Part shown: in pieces, positions 18,980-30,130 of the stretch | Layout of the letters: every line of letters begins with the position of its first letter | Position numbering within the stretch: position 1 is the first letter of the stretch | Origin: Chara braunii | Lineage: Eukaryota; Streptophyta; Charophyceae; Charales; Characeae | Assembly: GCA_003427395.1 (NCBI GenBank) | Contig: BFEA01000811.1 | Location: 254,663-291,570 of the forward strand | DNA length: 36,908 bases | Direction of reading: 5' to 3' | The notes under the pieces: generated by a model | The model's database searches: none | The model's input: the letters and a program-made list of their open reading frames with translations, nothing else | What the model was told of the DNA's origin: nothing | Made by a program: the position numbers and the translations under genes

Positions 18980-20606
18980 TGTTACGATCCTGGTCATTCC
19001 CAAAGTGCAAATTCACAATGAAAGATAATGCCACCTAATTGCGAAAGAAATGAAAGCACTTGCAAAGAGATAGAGACCAAAGAAAAGAAGAAGAAGAAGA
19101 AGAAGAAGATGTTCACCAGCAAGACCAATGACAAATCCCCCTTCTCTCTCCACCTTCCTCCTCCTTAACTTCTCCAATTCTTATTCTTCTTCCCAATAAT
19201 AATAATAACAACAAGTGGACAAACCAGAATCAATATCCGAAGTTCCCTCTTACTGCTGACACAACAACTGCAACAGCAGGTACAATGACACCTAATTGCG
19301 AAAGAAATGAAAGCACTTGCAAAGAGATAGAGACCAAAGAAAAGAAGAAGAAGAAGAAGAAGAAGAAGAAGAAGAAGATGTTCACCAGCAAGACCAATGA
19401 CAAATCCCCCTTCTCTCTCCACCTTCCTCCTCCTTAACTTCTCCAATTCTTATTCTTCTTCCCAATAATAATAATAACAACAAGTGGACAAACCAGAATC
19501 AATATCCGAAGTTCCCTCTTACTGCTGACACAACAACTGCAACAGCAGGTCCGCCATAGCTATGGCTTCCCCCTTCTTCCACCTCTCACAAGCCTAGGCT
19601 ATGGCGGACAACTGAGGGCTCTGCCCCTCTCTGTGCAAAGGACAACACAAAGCAGCTATCTCGCTGCACTCCTGTCAAAAGGACAACAAAAAGCAGCTAT
19701 GCCGCTGCTGACTAAGCCGTCATGCCTGCCTCTGCCTCGAGCTTCCTTGGTGCGGCACTACCCCAACTAGGGCCTTCCAGATGCAGCGCCCAACAAGGTG
19801 ATGAAGATGGTGTCCACCATAGCCAGGTAGGTACCTCGCCACTCTCCTCTTTCGCCACCTTCTTCCTCCTCAAGTTGGGCTGCTCGCCATAGCCAAGCTG
19901 AGCGCCCAGCTGCCCTTCACCTCCGGACAGCGCTGTACAAGTCCAGCGCTTGGCTCAGTAGCATGTCGCCAGTCCTTGCATACCACAAATGAGGAGGAGC
20001 TACTTGCTCCTCCGAAAGATATAGTGGCCTACTGGCCTCTTGGGCGGTGACTTCCTAGGCCGAGCGGCCTCCCAACAACCGGTACCTCCTCCCTTTCAGA
20101 GAGAAACAACATTGCAAGCTCTGCTATCGTCCGAACAGGCCCTAGAGTCAGGCTACTTGAATTGGTACCGGCCTACCTCTATCCTACCGCTACTGGGCCT
20201 CTAAAAATGCCAACTTTTTGTCTTCTCCTGCTCGGCCTCCAGTACCCGACACTCCTACCACTACTTGATTGGTACCGGCCTACCTACTACTTGAGTGTTT
20301 TTCCCCGCTGCTCCAAGTCTCCCGGGCCTACCCCCGCTACTTGAGTGTTTTCCCCACTGCAACCCTCAAAGTCACGGCCATAGGTAAGTACCGGCCCTGC
20401 GGGGCCTTTCAACCAACAAGTACCCTTGCGGGTCACACACACAGTCAACCGACAAGCACTCAGACAGGCATGCAAACCAGCAGGCATGCACACACACACA
20501 GACTTCGAAACCACAACAGAATGCGGGAATCTAAGCAAGGCATCATTCCTGCAGCAAATTCCAGAAATCAGCAGTGTTCTCAGTCTGTCTTTGGCGGGTC
20601 ATTACA
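18980..20606 (-). repeat. E6 3' LTR (1,627 bp)
   Basis: It matches the other LTR over its full length apart from an internal tandem duplication and scattered substitutions. The plus-strand edges are TGTTACGATC and TCATTACA. It contains AAG and AAT trinucleotide runs and many GGCCT and CTACC words. It is longer than the 5' LTR because of the duplication at 19026-19550. Confidence 0.9.
19026..19550. repeat. Tandem duplication inside the 3' LTR only
   Basis: About 257-269 bases are repeated head to tail (19026-19281 and 19282-19550), each running from a CCTAATTGCGAAAGAAATG start to a CAACTGCAACAGCAGGT end. The copies differ mainly in the number of AAG units. The 5' LTR has a single copy, so the duplication arose after insertion. 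Confidence 0.92.
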
Positions 20607-20609
20607 CTA

Positions 20610-20621
20610 GCCCCCTCTCAA
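20610..20621 (-). other. Polypurine tract of E6
   Basis: On the minus strand TTGAGAGGGGGC stands three bases ahead of the LTR start TGTAATGACCC, as expected for the plus-strand primer. Confidence 0.7.
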
Positions 20622-20624
20622 GAG

Positions 20625-22290
20625 CGAATACCTTCGAGCGAGTAACTCGTTCTGAGTCGGCACAAGATGCATCGTAGGCGTAGATCAGAAAGAGAGATTT
20701 AGTAAGAGCGTGAGGAGTGAGTTTTGCAGAAAACTTAGAAGTCTTTCCATCAGCAATCTGTCGCTCATAAGCCTTAACAACACGTGGAGCATTCTTTATC
20801 AACTTTTTTCGGTCGATCCAAAAAAAATTGTTGAACGGGTGATACAGGAAGTGAACCTTGTACTATTTGTTCCTCCCTCTTCCTTCATGGGAGACAATTT
20901 TGTCTATCTCTTGGCCGTCGTCGATAGGATGAGGTATCATAGGATCTCGAAAGGGAAAAGTCTCGTCATCGATGTGTGGAAACAGTTTGGACGCGTGAAA
21001 GATCGGATATCTGCGCAGATGAGGAGGCACGTCAATCACATACTAATGACCAAAATCATCCCCAATCACCTTTAGAACTTGCCAAGGGCCATAGTACAAT
21101 GGAAGAAGTTTCGTGATACGCCCTCTTCTTCAGAAAACTCAAACATTTTGACCCAGACATAACTTCCTACTTCGAAGTTCCCTTCTTTGCTTGACCTGTT
21201 AGCATGTTTGATCATGGCATGCTGACGCTTGTTCACTGCTCCGAAAGCAGCTTTGAGCAGGCGTGCATACTTGGCATTGTAGCCAGGCATGCCGGGTGTC
21301 AGACCAGAGACCGTTCGGGAAACAAATAAGAGAGAGGATTGCGCTGCTGCCAACCATATTGCAACTGATTCGGTGTCACGCAAGTTGCAGAGTGAATNNN
21401 NNNNNNNNNNNNNNNNNNNNNNNNNNNNNNNNNNNNNNNNNNNNNNNNNNNNNNNNNNNNNNNNNNNNNNNNNNNNNNNNNNNNNNNNNNNNNNNNNNNN
21501 NNNNNNNNNNNNNNNNNNNNNNNNNNNNNNNNNNNNNNNNNNNNNNNNNNNNNNNNNNNNNNNNNNNNNNNNNNNNNNNNNNNNNNNNNNNNNNNNNNNN
21601 NNNNNNNNNNNNNNNNNNNNNNNNNNNNNNNNNNNNNTGTACAACCCTTTCACTTTGTGTAACTCTGTGTCCCATGTGTTCTGATCTGGAACAATTAACG
21701 TGCGCAGTAATTGAATGACCGTTTGGTTGATTTCCTCAGCCAGACCATTGGCTCCGGGGTGTCGACCAGAAGTCTTGTTGAATTTAATATCGTAGATCTG
21801 CGAAGTGAAGTCCTTCCAATCAGCACTAATGAACCTGGTGTCCCGATCACTCACAAGAGTTTCGGGGGTCCAAACTGCAAAATGTACTGCTAGTGAAATT
21901 CTTCAATCACAAGCTCAGTTGGTGCCTGAGGAGGTAGAGAAATCAAATTTAAAAATTTGGAAAAACGATCCACAATGACCATGACTTGTGAATGTCCTCC
22001 CTCGCTCACCTTCCCCATGTCTGTGAAATCGATAGAGACCGACTCACCGGGCCCATTATGGATTGGGAGGGGTTTCGGCAGGCCATAAGGCTTATGACTA
22101 TGGACCTTGGTTCTTTGACAGACTTAACATTCAGCAATAAATTTCTGAGCTGATCCCTTCATTCTCGGCCAATCAAATTGCTGCAAAAGACTTCCAGGAG
22201 TCTTCTCCAAGCCGAAGTGTCCACTCCGACCATGTGCCAAATCCAAGAAATGACTCCGGAGAGGCGCATGGTTTGGTACACACAAACGAT
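20625..22290 (-). pseudogene. E6 integrase with chromodomain
   Basis: Minus strand. The zinc-binding part reads CVPNHAPLRSHFLDLAHG, GHFGLEKTPGSLLQQFDWPR and CxxC remains near 22130. The core reads ESVSIDFTDMGKVSEGG, then MVIVDRFSKF and VSDRDTRFISADW, and HPGANGLAEE carries the Glu. After the assembly gap, IHSAT and TPNQLQYG continue it. The C-terminal domain has FEVGSYVWVKMFEFSEEEGV and PPHLRRYPIFHASKLF. A chromodomain at about 20930-20780 shows KIVSHEGRGRNK, YKVHF and WIDRKKLIKNAPRVVKAYER, with a stop inside. A stop also breaks the zinc region (after IAEC). The order of motifs is complete, but the frame is not. Confidence 0.87.
21398..21637. other. Assembly gap (240 N)
   Basis: Unknown bases inside the E6 integrase. 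Flanking codons read KVKGLY on the 5' side and IHSAT on the 3' side. In the family these are separated by only a few residues, so the real missing sequence may be about 8 bases and not 240. Confidence 0.95.
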
Positions 22291-23060
22291 CGAACTCCAC
22301 GAGGCTCAGCCAAAACTTCAGGAAATCGATCTAATAGACGGCGAATGTTTGTTGGGACTTCCGGTGGGGAATCATCCTCATCAGGAGAGAGAAAATCAGA
22401 TTGAGAATTTACAGCAATTACAACCGAACTCGAAGTACTTGGATCAGAAGTAGACTGATTCTTTACAGTAGAAGTAGATGGAATAGAAGGAGAGGTAATA
22501 GAAGTATAATTACTTTCCGAGGTAGAAAATGCAGCAAAAGTAGAAGGCACATGGAGAGGCTTTACAAGAGCTACATGCACATGCTCAGCTTCCTTGCGCC
22601 TGCGCACTGATTTGCAGAATTTGTTTGCACTCAAAAGAGTCACAGGGGACTCGCACGTCTCGTCCAATAGAACGATACGCTCGTTCCCCCTGGCATCACG
22701 CACCACAAACTGAGTATCCGCCCACGTGGTCCTTGGACACTGAGACTTTTTACCAGCCCAAGCCAATGACCGCGATGAAAGGACAGTTCTCCAGGATGTA
22801 AAAGACACACCTTTGACAACATGTGTTGAGGTGACAACCTCTTGGTTGCCTACATGAGTCTGACAAGGGTTTTGCAATTCCACTTCCTTCATTCTCAGGC
22901 CCCCCTTGCGAATCCCGTTAGGAGAAAAGAAGTTAGTCGTTGAGCCACTATCAATCAACACGCGGATGTATCCGCGGTTAATGAGCAGATTAAAGAAGGT
23001 CAATTTCACACTCCCTTGAACACGGCGTTGCTGCTTGAGCTGCAGCCAATGTTCCAAGTG
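22291..23060 (-). pseudogene. E6 protease and protease-RT linker
   Basis: The frame 23057-22173 carries LINRGYIRVLIDSGSTTNFF, the retropepsin active site with DSG at residues 36-38. It continues through a Ser/Thr-rich spacer (residues 170-230) to PTNIRRLLDRFPEVLAEPRG, the usual short helix just ahead of RT. RT should begin here but does not: after residue 254 (about 22296) the sequence matches the integrase zinc-binding region in a different frame. Confidence 0.82.
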
Positions 23061-24828
23061 AGAGTGGAAGTCAACTTCCTTAGTCTCCTCCCACCGCTCA
23101 GTGTAAAGTACTTGGACTGCGTCACCCTTGGTTTCAACATCGGTCCGGGCTTCAAGAGCAGGCTATTCATCAGATTCAGGCTGCTTGGAGGGGCCTGCAA
23201 CTGACTGTTCAACTCCCCTTGTTGTAAAGAGTGTTGATAACTCTTCTACGCCCTTTGAATGTTTCCCTGCAGACGATAGCATTCATTCACAGCGTGCCCA
23301 GGCTTTTGACAAGCAAGCACATGCGCACATTGGATCTTCTCTCCCATTCCTTTTGACTAATGCGGAGGGCTTCCCACGGCTTGGTGGAAGCATCCTTCGG
23401 TTCCTCAGGGATATTTGCATTCTTGGGGAAGGGTGCTATAGTTCCCTAACCCGAACCACAGTTAGGCCCCTTGCTTGAAGCAATCTTTTTAAAGGCATTG
23501 CATTTTTCTTCAGTATTCATGTCAGACTCAAGGGCTGATGTAGAACAGCCCACGTCGGAGTCCGGTTCTAGATCGTCATCTAGAGACAGATCATCCGCAT
23601 AGGACTGATCCTCGACCTCCCGATGTTCATGCAAGGCAAGCTGGTTTTTGCTTCCGTACCGCTTGCGTTGCGAGGTTCTACTTGCAGCGGGTGCCTTTGC
23701 ACGCTTAGCGAGGTCCTTGGCTTCTAGGCTCACTAGATCCGTCAATAGCTCACGCCAGGTCGTATGGTCCTTGAGTCCTAGCCGGGAGACGTAACCTTCA
23801 GGGGCCACTCTCATAACTACATCCATGCAAGACACGTAAGTCCATCCTAGGTTTGGAGTGGTGAATATACCAGTCAAGTGATGCTCTGAAGCCTTCATGG
23901 AAGTCCTCCACTTTTGGCCCTAGAGGGCCTCAAGCTTCAGCCTTGCCTTGAGCGCGGCGTGCTTATCTTGGTACTGCGCGATGAGGAGGTCCTCAAGAGT
24001 ACGTAAATGAATCACTTTCAGCCACTTCGTCAAGTCAATCCTCTCATAACCTGCAGAAACAGCTTGGAGTTCTATGAAACTCCGTACAGCGGGCTCAGTA
24101 TTTGTGCCCATGATCATGCTTCGGTCTTCCTGCGGTGTTCGCAGTACCTCAAAGTATGAGCGCATGGAGCTGATCCAAGAGGTGATGTCCCCCTTCCCGT
24201 CGTACTTGGACGGCAGAGTGGCCACCCTCTTGTCCACTACGGGACCGCTATATTATACATCGATAAGAACTGCGACGTTTTGGGCTGATGTTCCTGCATT
24301 TAGGAGAACCAGTGCAGAACTGCCGGCGCTGCTGCTTGAGGAGCCAGCACCGGTTCCTGCGCTCGTCACAGTTCCACTTGCCCTCGATATGAGGATTGTG
24401 TTAGGGTGAGAGATTGGGACTGCAGCAGGACGAGGATGAGGATGGGGGGCAGACAGTTGGGACTGTTTGAGGCTGACTATCTCAACCTACAGCTCTTGGT
24501 TCCGCTGCTCTAGAGCTGTCACGTGGGACTCAAGATCTTCCAAGGTCCGCAGTCGAACCAAGGCTGCTACGGCAACAACTAGCTTCTCTTGGAACCGGTC
24601 ATCACCTGATTCCGGAACCTCGAGGAGGGCCACTTGTGTAGCAATACTTGTGGCTTTAGCTGCTGCCTCTGCCTCCCTCTCTCTGTGCATTGAATCCTCA
24701 TGAAGTTTTTGAAAGAAAGGCTTCTCGTTCTCGGTCGCTGCCTCCAGCATGGCCTTCCATTGCTCGGATGTGATGTCTCCCATGCGGGACGATGGGGCGT
24801 TAGTAGATCTCTCAAGAGGGGTCCGCAC
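23061..24828 (-). pseudogene. E6 gag
   Basis: Particle protein of E6. The first frame (24828-24487) likely starts at its second Met, 24783 (MGDITSEQWKAMLEAA). It is a charged helix-rich N-terminus that ends in a stop within a coiled-coil-like segment. A Ser/Ala/Thr-rich spacer follows. The capsid-like part is at 24237-23920 (LPSKYDGKGDITSWISSMR, then FIELQAVSAGYERIDL) and continues after a stop to 23446 with EGYVSRLGLKDHTTWREL. An acidic stretch follows. A zinc-knuckle-like CAHVLACQKPGHAVNEC lies at 23329-23279, where the first Cys is spaced CX5C instead of CX2C. Three frame breaks make it non-functional. Confidence 0.8.
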
Positions 24829-26270
24829 TCACTTTTGGACGAACACTCCTCTTACCCTTCCTCACACTAAAAGAGATCACCTTCTCTCTCCCTTCTCTCT
24901 CTTTCCGCTTTTCGCGCACGCGTCTCATCGGACATAGATAGTTCAGATTAAAAAAAAAACAGTAAATCACAAAGAGTAGAAGGTAGAACTCCTCACCGGA
25001 GTAGCAATTCATTTGGACTTAGAGAGTCGGATTCACACAACAGAATAAAAATAAATAAACAAATAATTAAAAAAAAAATACGAAAGAGAGGACTGACTTA
25101 TCGAACAGGCCCGATCAAATTAGCTGGAGATCGCCTCTTGCCTAATCTGACAAGGAGCATGTACCACAATAAGTCAGCCGAAGAAAACTACTTGCAGCAA
25201 CGGAGATTTCGAGGGGTGCAAACGGTCGTCTAGCCAGACGCGGGGCAGTATGTGAGAACATGCAGTAAGACCAGTCAAGATCCCCTTGAAAGGAATGTCC
25301 TTACTAGCCGTGTGTTCCTCCAAATTCAGCACGACAAAAAGATGTGTTGAACGCAACACATTTGGGTCCTAAAGGTCCTGTCCGGTTGGCCTTGTCCCAC
25401 TGAGTCCAGAAGGTGCCAAGTAGGTCATGGACCAGGACCAACGAGATAGGTGTACCAAGTCGGTCCCAAACTGCCTCTACCGTACTGAAAAGGAAAATAC
25501 AACTTTCAGCAAGAACTTACCCCTACAGCCGTTCAGAAATGAAAAGACAATGCACAGTAGAAAGATATGTCATTGAGAACAAGATACATCATCCATCCAT
25601 CCATCAGGTGACAAAGCAATCCACATGCTCACACACACAACCAAGACCGCATAGAAGAGGAAGAGAGCCCAGCACACCCCAACAGCCCATGAAGCACCAA
25701 GCAACCTCCCACGGGCATAACCAGGTCACGCGACACTTCCCTATGGGGCCCGGCCTCCACAGGTGGATAATGGCTCACCCCCCTCTCTCATAGGTCCTCC
25801 TAACCCTTAGCTACCACTACACGAAGTGTCCTAGCATGACTAAGAGGGCCTCCCTAAGCCCCTGTTACAACGCGGATCCTCCGTCGATCTATGAAGACCA
25901 AAGTAGCAACTTGCAGCTCTTTTATGCAGATATGGCAGCCTCCGATCAAGCCTCCCTCTTGAGGGAAACCCAAAAGTAACTCAATGTCTTCTTGAAGTGC
26001 AGATTCCAGGTGTGAGTACCTCTCACTCTCTACTCCCTCTCGCTTACTCCAATCAGCCTCCTTTGTGTCTCGCCACCCCATCCAATCACACAAGCAACCT
26101 GGTCAGGTCTGATGTCGACCCTACATGACCTAACCACGTGGGGGCAGTATCCACAAACCTCACTGCCCCTCTTAACCCTAACTTCCCAACCCTAATCCGA
26201 GATTAGGTTAGCCCTAACCTAATTCGGAATTAGGTTTAGGGTGACTAACACCTCTCGCCAGCAAGTAAAT
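24829..26270 (-). other. E6 5' leader, about 1.4 kb
   Basis: This is the untranslated region between primer site and gag. I recognise no protein in it. It holds A runs at 25050-25080, an ATCC run at 25590-25605, and a telomere-motif palindrome at 26212-26241. The length is large for a leader and could hide an older insertion, but no terminal repeats are visible. Confidence 0.5.
26160..26242 (-). repeat. Telomere-like words forming a hairpin
   Basis: TTAACCCTAAC, CCCTAATCC, GATTAGG, CCCTAACC and TTAGGTTTAGGG follow one another. The last part, 26212-26241, is a near-perfect hairpin: CCCTAACCTAATTC against GAATTAGGTTTAGGG with one bulged T and a one-base centre. On the element strand it lies about 30-60 bases after the primer site. 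Confidence 0.8.
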
Positions 26271-26284
26271 CCGCTCCGATACCA
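26271..26284 (-). other. Primer-binding site of E6
   Basis: On the minus strand, two bases after the CA end of the 5' LTR, TGGTATCGGAGCGG differs by one base from the initiator-Met-tRNA site TGGTATCAGAGC over its first 12 bases. This sets element orientation independently of the genes. Confidence 0.8.
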
Positions 26285-26286
26285 AT

Positions 26287-27632
26287 TGTTACGATCTTGG
26301 TCATTCCCAAAGTCCAAATTCACAATGAAACACAATGCCACCCAATTGCGAAAGAAATGAAAGCACTTGCAAAGAGATAGAGACCAGAGAAGAGAGAAAG
26401 AAGAAGAAGAAGAAGACGAAGAAGATGTACACCAGCAAGACCAATGACAAATCACCCTTCTCTCTCCGCCTTCCTCCTCCTCCTTAACTTCAATTCTTAT
26501 TCTTCTTCCAAATAATAATAATAACAACGAGTGGATGAACCAAAATCAATATCCGAAGTTCCCTCTTACTGCTGACACAACAACAACAACAACAGGTCCA
26601 CCATAGCTATGGCTTCCCCCCTTCCTCCACCTCTCACAAGCCTAGGCTATGGCGGACAACTGAGGGCTCTGCCCCTCTTTGTGCAAAGGACAACACAAAG
26701 CAGCTATGGCGCTGCACTCCTATCCAAAGAACAACCCAAAGCAGCTATGCCGCTGCTGACTAAGCCGCCATGCCTGACTCTGCCTCGAGCTTCCTTGGTG
26801 CGGCACTACCCCAACTGGGGCCTTCCAGATGCAGCGCCCAACAAGGTGATGAAGATGGTGTCCACCATAGCCAGGTAGGTACCTCGCCACTCTCCTCATT
26901 CGCCTCCTTCTTCCTCCTCCTCAGGCTGGGCTGCTCGCCATAGCCAGGCTGAGAGCCCAGCTGCCCTTCACCTCCAGGCAGCACTGTACAAGTCCAGCGC
27001 TTGGCTCAGCATCATGTCGCCAATCCTTCCATACCGCAAATGAGGAGCTACTTGCTCCTCCAAAAGATATACCGGCCTACTGGCCTCTTAGGCGGTGACT
27101 TCCTAGGCCGGGCGGCCTCCCAACAACCGGTACCTCCTCTCTTTCGGAGGGAAACATCATTGCAGGCTTTGCGATCCGGACAGGCCCTAGACTCGGGCTA
27201 CTTGGACTGGTACCGGACTACCTCTATCCTACCGCTACTGGGCCTCTTAAAATGCCAACTTTTTGCCTTCTGCTCGGCCTCCAGTACCTGACACTCCTAC
27301 CACTACTTTGGTACCGACCTACCTGCTACTTGAGTGTTTTTCCCGGCTGCTCTAAGTGTCGCGGGCCTACCCCCGCGACTTGAGTGTTTTCTCCGCTGCA
27401 ACCCTCAAAGTCACGGCCCCAGGTAAGTACCGGCCCTGCGGGGCCTTTCAACCAACAAGTACCCTTGCGGGTCACACACACACTCAGCCGACAAGCACTC
27501 AGACAGGCATGCATACACACACAGACTTGGAAACCACAGCAGAATGCGGGAATTTCAGCAAGGCATTCATTCCAGCGGCAAATCCCAGAAATCAGCAATG
27601 TTCTCAGTCTGTGTTTTTGGCGGGTCATTACA
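26287..27632 (-). repeat. E6 5' LTR (1,346 bp)
   Basis: The counterpart of 18980-20606, without the internal duplication. Scattered substitutions and small indels separate the two by several percent by eye, so the insertion is not very recent. The right edge TCATTACA is followed by TAAC, the target duplication. Confidence 0.9.
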
Positions 27633-28020
27633 TAACTATAAAATGAACCCGTATACATACACCGATAGGAGTCACAACTAACCTACTTTTTCAGTCCCAG
27701 TCAAAATGGGGCTTGGCAACCTCAAGGTACATACCTAACAACATGTCAAAAGGTAAGTCATTGTTAATTGGAAGGAAATCTGGTGATTACGTTCCCCACC
27801 TCGATAAGAGAAGGTCCAAACCACATCCTTGACGTAGTCCTTGACTTACATGCGCCTTTTGTTGGCTAGAGCAGATGCTACAGGTCTACTCAAGATGCAC
27901 CCAGTCCCCTAGGCGCAGTCTCTCAACGTAGTCGCGACTTGTTAAGTTCCGTGTGGAGCCAATGTCTCCGAAGGCACCACACTTGCAGCCACCTACACCG
28001 ACTTCGCACCACACTTGCGG
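27633..28020 (-). pseudogene. E5 aspartic protease (outer element)
   Basis: On the minus strand GDIGSTRNLTSRDYVERLRL near 27985-27925 is the protease active-site region. Ile stands where Ser or Thr is normal in D-S/T-G. PFDMLLGMYLEVAKPHFDWD near 27755-27695 is the conserved ILG-like end. The frame then runs as MYTGSFYSY into the E6 insertion point and continues in the same frame on the other side, at 18979, as YKQNQEEGMYLVFVFEKGE. Several frame breaks occur upstream. Confidence 0.78.
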
Positions 28021-28299
28021 CCACCTAAACCGACTTCTACAATGAAATGCTCCCCTTTACGACCTTTGGACAATGCCACCGAAGACTTGAGGGTCCCTTG
28101 CCGACCACTCGTTTTCTAAGGCTTCAAACACAACCAGCTAACTGAGTGTCGTCTGCGGGGTGACTAAAGAGTCAACAACTTCTACCAACTACTCAAGTGG
28201 TGAAGGTACATCACCCACTTCAGCATGAGTAGAAGCACCTACCACTTCTACTGGCCAGATGTGTTTCCCTGGGTGGTGCTCGTAGAAGGACCACTCTGG

Positions 28300-28860
28300 G
28301 AGAAAGATCCCCCAAAACCACCTTTGGGCACAATCTTTTGAGAGACCTTCGCGTTCTTGCATTTAAAGTACTGGTGGCCGTACTCGCCGCAGTTTATGCA
28401 AGCCCCTCGTGAATATCAGTCCCTAGACATCTTGATCCAGGCCAGCCCTAACCCCAGTCAAAGTCTTGTTTGAGTTATGTGCCCGGCCCTGACTCTTTTG
28501 TTGACTGCCCTTCCCACGGCCAGCTGCCTTTCCTTTAGTTAGGGCGGCAATGTTGCTACCCTCTGCACTCTCCTCGCTGCTTATCTCTGTCTCCTCCACA
28601 AGTTCAAAAAGGTTGTCTATCTCGGTTTGATTTCCATCAGAATCAACCATCATCGAATGACTTTCCTTCTTCTTCCACTATTGTCAAGTCTTCCTCTTTC
28701 TTCCATCCACAACTACCTGCCGAGCCCCTCCCAACCTTGCCTTCAAGTCTAAGGCCTCGTTGCTGAAAGACTCCAAGGTGTGATACTCAATGCTGGCCTC
28801 ACTAACCAACAGATTCTTGATGCCTGTTGGAAGGTGTTAGCAGTCCGTCACCTCAACTAA
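28300..28860 (-). pseudogene. E5 gag C-terminal part with zinc knuckle
   Basis: Minus strand. LPTGIKNLLVSEASIEYHTL, then LDLKARLGGARQ resembles a gag capsid end. An acidic stretch (FELVEETEISSEESAEGS) and a basic Gly/Lys/Arg stretch follow (GKAAGRGKGSQQKSQGR), as expected for nucleocapsid. A perfect zinc knuckle follows at 28400-28359: C-IN-C-GEYG-H-QYFK-C. The 5' part of gag is missing beyond about 28860. The knuckle is the best-kept motif of this element. Confidence 0.82.
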
Positions 28861-30130
28861 TCAAAATAAAAATAAATCACTTGCACAAATGTATGCAGAA
28901 ATGGGAATAAATTGTGTTTATGTACGAGCATCATTTGGAACCTTCCCTTCCCGTGTCCAACAATCCTGACTTGCATCATCAAGCAGCAGTGTCTGTCGTG
29001 TGCACAAAGGCCCAACCCTGTGCCCATGAACCCGCTTACGACCAGCATTGCCCGTTATTTATCCACACGTGCAACGAGCTTACATCCGACTGATCTGGCC
29101 AATCAAGAGGCAATTTAAGGACAGCCTCGAGAGTCATCAAGAATTATTTAACGTCGCAGACAGGACGACGATCACAGCCAGTATTCAGATCAGATCCAGC
29201 CCGAGGTTCTTTATAGACCGTCTGGTTGACGTTCCGCATAGGTCAGTCCACGTTCCCTCTACAGCGCAGCAAGAGCTAGAAGGACAAAGCAGCAAAGCAT
29301 GCGTGATCTACTCCCATGGGTTGGCATGGTGACTGTGACCCGTGCTTCGACCAGTGTCCTTCAGAGGTACCACCCTCTCCTTCCAGATACCCACCAGTAA
29401 GAATGTCGACTCTCAAGGTAGAGCGCTCACGACTCCTGAACCACAAGAGGACGGTCAAGTTGGACTCACTTCCTCACGGTGAGAAGAGATTGAGATGGGA
29501 AGATAAGGTAAGGGAACAACATACCTGAAGATAGCTGGCCCCAACCACACATTTCTCACCAATTGAGCCGACGTGCATTTTGATGACCGATCATAGCCTC
29601 GGTACCACACACAATGCAATGGAGTGCCACCTCAGCCACAATGTCATGACAGCATGCTCTCATCATCTCGCATACATCCGCTGTCGCCACAGCTCCCATG
29701 CTGTCGCCACAGGCTTCCGTCGAGACTTTCCCCTACCCGGGAGTCGCCCAAACAGCCAGCGCCAATGTATCCTTACTGCGTAGAAGCTTCGTCAGCGCAA
29801 CAAAGTCACCAGCGTCAGTGTTGGCTATCGAACCAGTTATGATACCAAATTGCAAGGAGTATGAGCGGGAGCGATAGACAGAAAACCAGGTTGCAAGATC
29901 ACGAAGTAGCTCAGATAATCGTGCACCAAGAAGAGAGCACAACGCACCAAAATACCAAGTCAAGACGAGCAATACAATGACCTCCGATGTCAATGTCGCC
30001 ACTTTGGTCACACCAACACAGTATACACTGTCCCTCCTGCTGTCCGGCGCTCGGCGCCCAACCTACTCTACCACATATCTAGCCTATCTACGTTCTCACA
30101 ACCAGATCAAATTGCAGTTCAAGACCAATG
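28861..30130. other. No gene recognised
   Basis: No domain is identified on either strand. A minus-strand frame at 30011-29733 is open for 92 codons with a hydrophobic start, but I do not recognise it. GCTGTCGCCACAG occurs twice (29681-29712). A primer-site-like word lies at 29838-29853 on the minus strand (TTTGGTATCATAACTG), which may mark another LTR element start. Confidence 0.45.

Larger units (their letters stand above)
18980..27632 (-). mobile_element. E6, an LTR retrotransposon nested in E5 and lacking RT
   Basis: An 8.65 kb element on the minus strand. Its LTRs (26287-27632 as 5', 18980-20606 as 3') both read TGTTACGATC to TCATTACA on the plus strand. It is flanked by TAAC (18976-18979 and 27633-27636), extendable to ATAAC if the terminal A is counted as target. 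From its 5' side it has a primer site, a long leader, gag, protease, integrase, chromodomain and a polypurine tract. RT and RNase H are missing. The integrase holds a 240-base assembly gap. It interrupts E5 between protease and RT. As a copy without RT it could move only with enzymes from a relative. Confidence 0.9.
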
